Of a DNA stretch of 10,373 nucleotides, positions 8,098-10,373 are shown in pieces; position 1 is the stretch's first letter, and the number at the start of each line of letters is the position of its first letter. This stretch comes from an uncultured Oscillospiraceae bacterium (GTDB lineage: Bacteria; Bacillota; Clostridia; Oscillospirales; Acutalibacteraceae). The stretch spans positions 1 through 10,373 of the forward strand of contig URYP01000074.1 in the NCBI GenBank assembly GCA_900552115.1, given 5' to 3'. The notes beneath the pieces were generated by a model, which was not told the DNA's origin, ran no database searches, and saw only the letters and a program-made list of their open reading frames with translations. The position numbers and the translations under genes are program-made.

Positions 8098-8115
8098 TAC
8101 ACATCCTCATGTGTA
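8098..8115. repeat. Perfect inverted repeat in the leader of the leftward operon
   Basis: TACACAT and ATGTGTA (7-bp arms) are separated by four bases. In the leftward transcript this would be a short hairpin with loop GAGG, about 30-48 bases after the predicted start and 40 bases before the first gene. It could be an additional protein-binding site or an mRNA structure. No T-run follows, so it is not a terminator. Confidence 0.55.
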
Positions 8116-8132
8116 AAAATTATAAGCAATTA

Positions 8133-8146
8133 AGAACAAATGTTCT
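8133..8146. promoter_or_regulatory. Candidate operator with LexA/DinR (SOS) core at the leftward promoter start
   Basis: AGAACA-AA-TGTTCT is a perfect 6-2-6 palindrome, extended by TT/AA pairs after one mismatch each side. It contains GAAC-N4-GTTC, the core of the Gram-positive LexA box (CGAACRNRYGTTYG), with A/T at the outer C/G positions. It lies at about +1 to +14 of the leftward promoter, where a bound repressor would block initiation. It may be bound by host LexA or by the adjacent S24-type repressor; sequence alone does not decide. Confidence 0.7.
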
Positions 8147-8152
8147 AAATCT

Positions 8153-8181
8153 ATAATAGCCATAATTTTCTTTCTTGTCAA
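8153..8181 (-). promoter_or_regulatory. Sigma-A promoter of the packaging/head operon
   Basis: On the minus strand the -35 is a perfect TTGACA (8181-8176), the spacer is 17 bases, and the -10 is TATTAT (8158-8153, five of six). The predicted start is near 8146. An A/T tract (8196-8208) lies about where an UP element would act. A second possible -10, TATAAT at 8124-8119, has only a poor -35 (TAGAAC) overlapping the palindrome. The strength of this promoter implies it must be repressed in the lysogen. Confidence 0.8.
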
Positions 8182-8182
8182 G

Positions 8183-8208
8183 TGCATTATGCAACTTTTT
8201 TAAAAAAA
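8183..8208. promoter_or_regulatory. Inter-promoter element: TGCATTATGCA palindrome and T6A7 tract
   Basis: TGCAT-T-ATGCA (8183-8193) is a 5-1-5 inverted repeat just upstream of the leftward -35. On the minus strand it reads GTTGCATAATG; a similar GTTGCAAAATG occurs on the plus strand at 8220-8230, inside the spacer of the rightward promoter. They form an inverted pair either side of the TTTTTTAAAAAAA tract (8196-8208). This may be a second operator set plus a shared bend or UP-like element for both promoters. Confidence 0.45.
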
Positions 8209-8211
8209 TAA

Positions 8212-8239
8212 TTGACCGGGTTGCAAAATGTGTTATACT
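8212..8239 (+). promoter_or_regulatory. Sigma-A promoter of the repressor operon
   Basis: The -35 is TTGACC (8212-8217), the spacer 16 bases, and the -10 TATACT (8234-8239) is preceded by TGT as an extended -10. The predicted start is near 8246, giving a leader of about 45 bases before the regulator ATG. It stands back-to-back with the leftward promoter, with 30 bases between the two -35 hexamers. Confidence 0.75.
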
Positions 8240-8252
8240 AATTCCAGTATAA
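8233..8252. promoter_or_regulatory. Palindrome over the repressor promoter -10 and start (possible autoregulatory operator)
   Basis: TTATACT and AGTATAA form perfect 7-bp arms around the six bases AATTCC. The element covers the -10 hexamer and the predicted start of the rightward promoter, so binding here would shut off the regulator's own operon. Its sequence differs from the GAAC-N4-GTTC palindrome, so the two sites may be read by different proteins. Confidence 0.5.
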
Positions 8253-8290
8253 TTCCGCAGTATCGAACCGTTTCATTAGGAGGCCAATTT

Positions 8291-8950
8291 ATGATCCGCT
8301 CTTCCTCATCTCTTACCTCTCTGCGGCTCAAGCAGTGCCGTGAACAGCACCGGGAAACTTTGGAGCAGGTGGCCCGTGTTCTGGGCGTCAATAAATCCAC
8401 CGTTATGCGGTGGGAACGCGGGGAAACCGCCAAAATCAGCCGCGCTACCCTCAGCCTTTTGGCCCGGCACTACGGTGTATCGCCGGAATGGCTTGCCGGT
8501 GGAACAGGCTCTCCCTGCCCCCTGCCCGACGGTCTTTCCCTAATGACAGATAGAGAAGCCGCCGTGCAGCTGCCTATACTGGGAGCGGTGCGGGCTGGTT
8601 ATGGCGGGGCGGTTTTTGAAGAAATTGTCGGTTATGAGCCGGCTGCCGCCGGCTCCGTACAGCCTGGCGAAGATTACTGCTGGTTTCGGGTTACGGGAGA
8701 CAGCATGACTCCCCTGATAAACGAGGGAGATCTGGTTTTGATACGCAAGCAGCCGGCGGTGGACAGCGGCGATTACGCGGTTGCCGTCATCAACGATGAA
8801 GAAGGTACTGTCAAGCAGGTACAGTACACGTCTGAGGGGCTGGAGCTTCATAGCGTCAACCCGTATTATCCCGTCCGCCGTTTTGCGGGAAGCTCCGCGC
8901 AGCAAGTACGCATTATTGGTCGTGTTATGGAAAGCAAACGAAAATTCTAA
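8291..8950 (+). CDS. XRE-S24 self-cleaving repressor (CI/LexA-like), 219 aa
   Basis: This is a transcriptional repressor with an N-terminal XRE helix-turn-helix (about residues 11-68; LEQVARVLGVNKSTVMRWERG is the core) and a C-terminal S24 peptidase/dimerisation domain (about 95-215). The cleavage site is visible as AVRAGYGG (Ala102-Gly103). The catalytic Ser138 lies in TGDSMTPLINEGD, and Lys175 in GTVKQV. Such proteins cut themselves when stimulated by RecA filaments, ending repression after DNA damage. The start at 8291 is fixed by AGGAGG seven bases upstream; an upstream in-frame ATG at 8228 would lie within the promoter. It is divergent from the phage operon and 18 bases before the hydrolase gene, so the three rightward genes are probably one operon. 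It is the likely lysogeny repressor. Confidence 0.9.
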   Translation: MIRSSSSLTSLRLKQCREQHRETLEQVARVLGVNKSTVMRWERGETAKISRATLSLLARHYGVSPEWLAGGTGSPCPLPDGLSLMTDREAAVQLPILGAVRAGYGGAVFEEIVGYEPAAAGSVQPGEDYCWFRVTGDSMTPLINEGDLVLIRKQPAVDSGDYAVAVINDEEGTVKQVQYTSEGLELHSVNPYYPVRRFAGSSAQQVRIIGRVMESKRKF

Positions 8951-8968
8951 CTTAAAAGGAGTATTATC

Positions 8969-9937
8969 ATGGGACGTCCCGCCTCGCGCCGGCGCCGCCG
9001 TGCCGCCATCGGTATTCTGACTGCAGGCGTGCTGCTTGCCGCTCTCGTCATCACCATTAACAGCTACCTTCCCCAGCCGGTCGTGCCCTCCATGACCTGG
9101 ACGCGGCTGCTGGAATGGAGCGGCTTATCTCAAACACAGCTCCTGCCGGAGGGGAAAATGCAGGTGCATTTCCTGAATGTGGGCAATGCCGACGCGTCCC
9201 TGATCCAGACAAGGGATCATCAAATGCTGATTGACGCGGGGGAACCGTCCGACGGCGGGATGGTCGTTGACTATTTAAAAGGCCAGGGCGTGGAGGAACT
9301 CGATTATGTCGTTGCCACCCATCCTGACGCCGATCATATCGGCGGACTTCCAGACGTGCTGGAGGCGTTTCCCGTCGGTCACGTTTTAATGACCTATCCC
9401 CGGGAAGAGGATACGCCCGCCAGCTATAGCTATGAACGGCTGCTCACGGCCCTGCTTGATCAGAATATTGACGTTATCGAAGCCGTGCCCGGGCAAACGT
9501 ATGAATTAGGCGAGGCGTTCGTTGACATTCTGGGGCCAGCCGATTATTTTACGGAAAGCAACAACCGCTCCGTCGTCTGCCGCGTCACGTTTGGCCACAG
9601 GCGATTTCTTCTGATGGGAGACGCGGAAAAGAAAGCGGAAAACGCGTTGCTCGAAACCGGAACCGACCTGCGAGCGGATGTGCTCAAAGTCGGCCATCAT
9701 GGCAGCCGTTCCTCTACCGGCCTGGCGTTTTTGAAGGCGGTGTCCCCCTCCCACGCGGTCATTTCCTGCGGCCCCGGCAATCGCTATGGGCATCCGCATC
9801 CGGAAACGCTGGCCGTCCTGCAAGACAGCGGCGTCCACACGTGGCGTACCGATCGGGACGGCGCTGTCGTCATCACCACCGACGGCCGGCAGTTGACCGT
9901 CGGGCTGGAAAAGGGAGAGGAGAAAACAGCCGCATGA
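8969..9937 (+). CDS. Membrane-anchored ComEC-like metallo-beta-lactamase-fold hydrolase, 322 aa
   Basis: An Arg-rich N-terminus (RRRRRA) precedes a hydrophobic helix at about residues 12-31, so the catalytic domain is probably outside the membrane as an anchored or secreted protein. The domain is that of the soluble C-terminal part of the competence protein ComEC. It has the metal site THPDADHIGG (His118, Asp120, Asp122, His123), NNRSVVCRV, the LLMGD turn (Asp218), VGHHGSRSST (His243/His244) and YGHPHPET (His275). Family members are thought to be phosphodiesterases or nucleases acting on DNA at the cell surface. It lacks ComEC's channel domain and so cannot import DNA by itself. AAAGGAG lies seven bases before the ATG. 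It overlaps the DUF3006 gene by four bases. Confidence 0.9.
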   Translation: MGRPASRRRRRAAIGILTAGVLLAALVITINSYLPQPVVPSMTWTRLLEWSGLSQTQLLPEGKMQVHFLNVGNADASLIQTRDHQMLIDAGEPSDGGMVVDYLKGQGVEELDYVVATHPDADHIGGLPDVLEAFPVGHVLMTYPREEDTPASYSYERLLTALLDQNIDVIEAVPGQTYELGEAFVDILGPADYFTESNNRSVVCRVTFGHRRFLLMGDAEKKAENALLETGTDLRADVLKVGHHGSRSSTGLAFLKAVSPSHAVISCGPGNRYGHPHPETLAVLQDSGVHTWRTDRDGAVVITTDGRQLTVGLEKGEEKTAA

Positions 9938-10149
9938 CATTTGTTGTAGACCGTCTGGAAGAGAACCATGCTGTCCTCCAGAACGAACAGGAAGAATGCC
10001 TTGTTATTCCGCTCGATCAACTTCCCTCCACAATTGCTCCCGGCGATGTCATAATCGAGTCCGAAGGTGCGTATACTATCGATGTGGAACAAACCCAGCT
10101 CAGGCGGGAACGCCTGATACGGCTGCAGGAACGGCTTCGGAATCGGTAG
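9934..10149 (+). CDS. DUF3006 family protein, 71 aa
   Basis: This small protein opens MTFVVDRLEENHAVLQN and ends with a charged helix (RRERLIRLQERLRNR). The 'DR-x-E-x-x-x-A-V-L' opening and the following hydrophobic beta strands (CLVIPLDQLP, GDVIIE) are typical of DUF3006, a short beta-barrel-like domain of unknown role. In Firmicutes it is commonly encoded beside stand-alone ComEC-like hydrolases, as here. The ATG overlaps the hydrolase TGA (ATGA), and GAGAGGAG lies about twelve bases upstream, so the pair is translationally coupled. A partner or regulatory role for the hydrolase is likely but unproven. A frame starting at 9841 would lie inside the hydrolase gene and is not used. Confidence 0.85.
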   Translation: MTFVVDRLEENHAVLQNEQEECLVIPLDQLPSTIAPGDVIIESEGAYTIDVEQTQLRRERLIRLQERLRNR

Positions 10150-10181
10150 GAGAAATTTTATCCGGTTTTTCCATTTATGTC

Positions 10182-10210
10182 TTGACAAGGCAGAGGCGGG
10201 ATGCTATAAT
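10182..10210 (+). promoter_or_regulatory. Consensus sigma-A promoter of tRNA-Phe
   Basis: Perfect TTGACA (10182-10187), a 17-base spacer and perfect TATAAT (10205-10210) with an upstream TGC extended -10. The start would be near 10217, leaving about 36 bases of leader before the tRNA. This is stronger than either promoter in the control region at 8153-8239 and suggests host-type tRNA transcription independent of the upstream operon. Confidence 0.88.
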
Positions 10211-10217
10211 AACTGAC

Positions 10218-10242
10218 GTTCCGCATCTGCTGTCAGCGGAAC
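10218..10242 (+). repeat. Inverted repeat in the tRNA-Phe leader
   Basis: GTTCCGC and GCGGAAC are perfect 7-bp arms with an 11-base loop, starting about at the transcription start. A competing pair, CTGAC (10213-10217) and GTCAG (10232-10236), overlaps it. The leader RNA could fold into a hairpin ten bases before the mature tRNA end, perhaps guiding processing. A binding site in DNA is also possible. Confidence 0.55.
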
Positions 10243-10252
10243 AATCGGTTAC

Positions 10253-10328
10253 GCCTCTGTAGCTCAGTCGGTAGAGCAGGGGACTGAAAATCCCCGTGTC
10301 GATGGTTCGATTCCGTCCGGAGGCACCA
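10253..10328 (+). tRNA. tRNA-Phe, anticodon GAA
   Basis: A complete 76-base cloverleaf. The acceptor stem GCCTCTG (10253-10259) pairs with CGGAGGC (10318-10324), with one T-G pair. The D stem is GCTC/GAGC. The anticodon stem GGGGA/TCCCC holds loop CTGAAAA with GAA at 10286-10288. A five-base variable loop follows. The T stem GATGG/CCGTC holds TTCGATT. Discriminator A and CCA are encoded in the DNA. It lies after the DUF3006 gene under its own promoter. It has no sign of truncation. Confidence 0.97.
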
Positions 10329-10329
10329 A

Positions 10330-10357
10330 TTTCTTTTTTCAAAATCGAAAAAAGAAA
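10330..10357. terminator. A/T-rich perfect inverted repeat after tRNA-Phe (possible terminator)
   Basis: TTTCTTTTTTC and GAAAAAAGAAA form an 11-bp perfect stem with loop AAAATC, beginning two bases after the tRNA CCA. The stem has few G-C pairs and no T-run follows on the plus strand, so it is not a textbook terminator. The T-rich left arm itself may aid release or processing just after the tRNA. Confidence 0.45.
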
Positions 10358-10373
10358 ACAAAATTAAATGATG

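Larger units (their letters stand above)
1..8950. mobile_element. Partial prophage or prophage-derived element: packaging, head and neck module plus repressor
   Basis: A continuous run of leftward genes follows the standard order of tailed-phage packaging and head modules: small terminase, large terminase, portal, scaffold, capsid, adaptor, tail component. A divergent CI-type repressor flanks it. The element continues past the left edge. No integrase, recombination directionality factor, replication or lysis gene is visible, so its left boundary and mobility cannot be judged. The right boundary is uncertain. It may lie after the repressor, or after the hydrolase/DUF3006 pair that is co-directional with the repressor. 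No duplicated attachment core was recognised. Confidence 0.85.

Noticed and set aside
7904..8110. Alternative 68-codon frame overlapping the first leftward gene
   Set aside because: It overlaps the 64-aa frame nearly completely; the latter has the better-placed binding site and runs up to the next gene's start.
8264..8274. CGAACCGTTTC as a second SOS box in the repressor leader
   Set aside because: The spacing between GAAC and GTTT is one base rather than four, so it does not fit the LexA box.
8228..8290. Upstream extension of the repressor to an ATG at 8228
   Set aside because: The extension covers the -10 region and the predicted start of transcription, and the ATG at 8291 has an ideal AGGAGG seven bases before it.
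10253..10328. tRNA-Phe as the prophage attachment site
   Set aside because: The element lies on the 5' side of an intact tRNA with its own promoter, opposite to the usual arrangement, and no duplicate of the 3' end is visible.
1..10373. CRISPR arrays, insertion sequences and transposase genes
   Set aside because: No regularly spaced direct repeats, transposase motifs or IS-type terminal inverted repeats were seen on either strand.

Overview
The window is most likely chromosomal DNA of a G+C-rich Firmicute, plausibly class Clostridia (Oscillospiraceae-like). The grounds are strong AGGAGG-type ribosome binding sites, consensus sigma-A promoters, a tRNA with encoded CCA, and a ComEC-like hydrolase/DUF3006 gene pair. 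The taxon is an inference; no host marker gene is present. About four fifths of the window is part of a tailed-phage (Caudoviricetes) prophage or prophage-derived element.

Minus strand, read from 8181 down to 1: one tightly packed packaging-and-head operon. Its order is a small unknown protein (64 aa), a probable terminase small subunit, a coiled-coil protein, the terminase large subunit, a small membrane protein, the portal, an acidic scaffold-like protein, the major capsid protein, a head-tail adaptor-like protein, a large beta-rich tail or nozzle-like protein, and a 48-aa basic protein at the left edge. Gaps are mostly under 60 nt. Two junctions are ATGA overlaps, and no terminator is seen inside. 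The portal, short adaptor and large beta-rich protein suggest a podovirus-like head-neck. No integrase, replication, lysis or long-tail genes are in view.

Control region (8059-8290): two back-to-back sigma-A promoters. The leftward one (TTGACA, 17 nt, TATTAT) drives the head operon. A near-perfect palindrome with the GAAC-N4-GTTC core of Gram-positive LexA/DinR boxes lies at its predicted start. The rightward one (TTGACC, 16 nt, TATACT) drives a regulator gene and has a 7-6-7 palindrome over its -10 and start. An A/T tract and further inverted repeats lie between or near the promoters.

Plus strand, 8291-10149: a three-gene operon encoding an XRE-S24 (CI/LexA-like, self-cleaving type) repressor, a membrane-anchored ComEC-like metallo-beta-lactamase-fold hydrolase, and a DUF3006 protein. 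A separate consensus promoter then drives tRNA-Phe(GAA), followed by an A/T-rich perfect inverted repeat.

Working model (inference): the repressor holds both divergent promoters down, and DNA damage relieves this by RecA-stimulated cleavage. The unusual points are that a packaging/head operon appears to be directly under a damage-responsive switch, with no early or replication genes between. The regulator is also co-transcribed with a DNA-uptake-type hydrolase pair.
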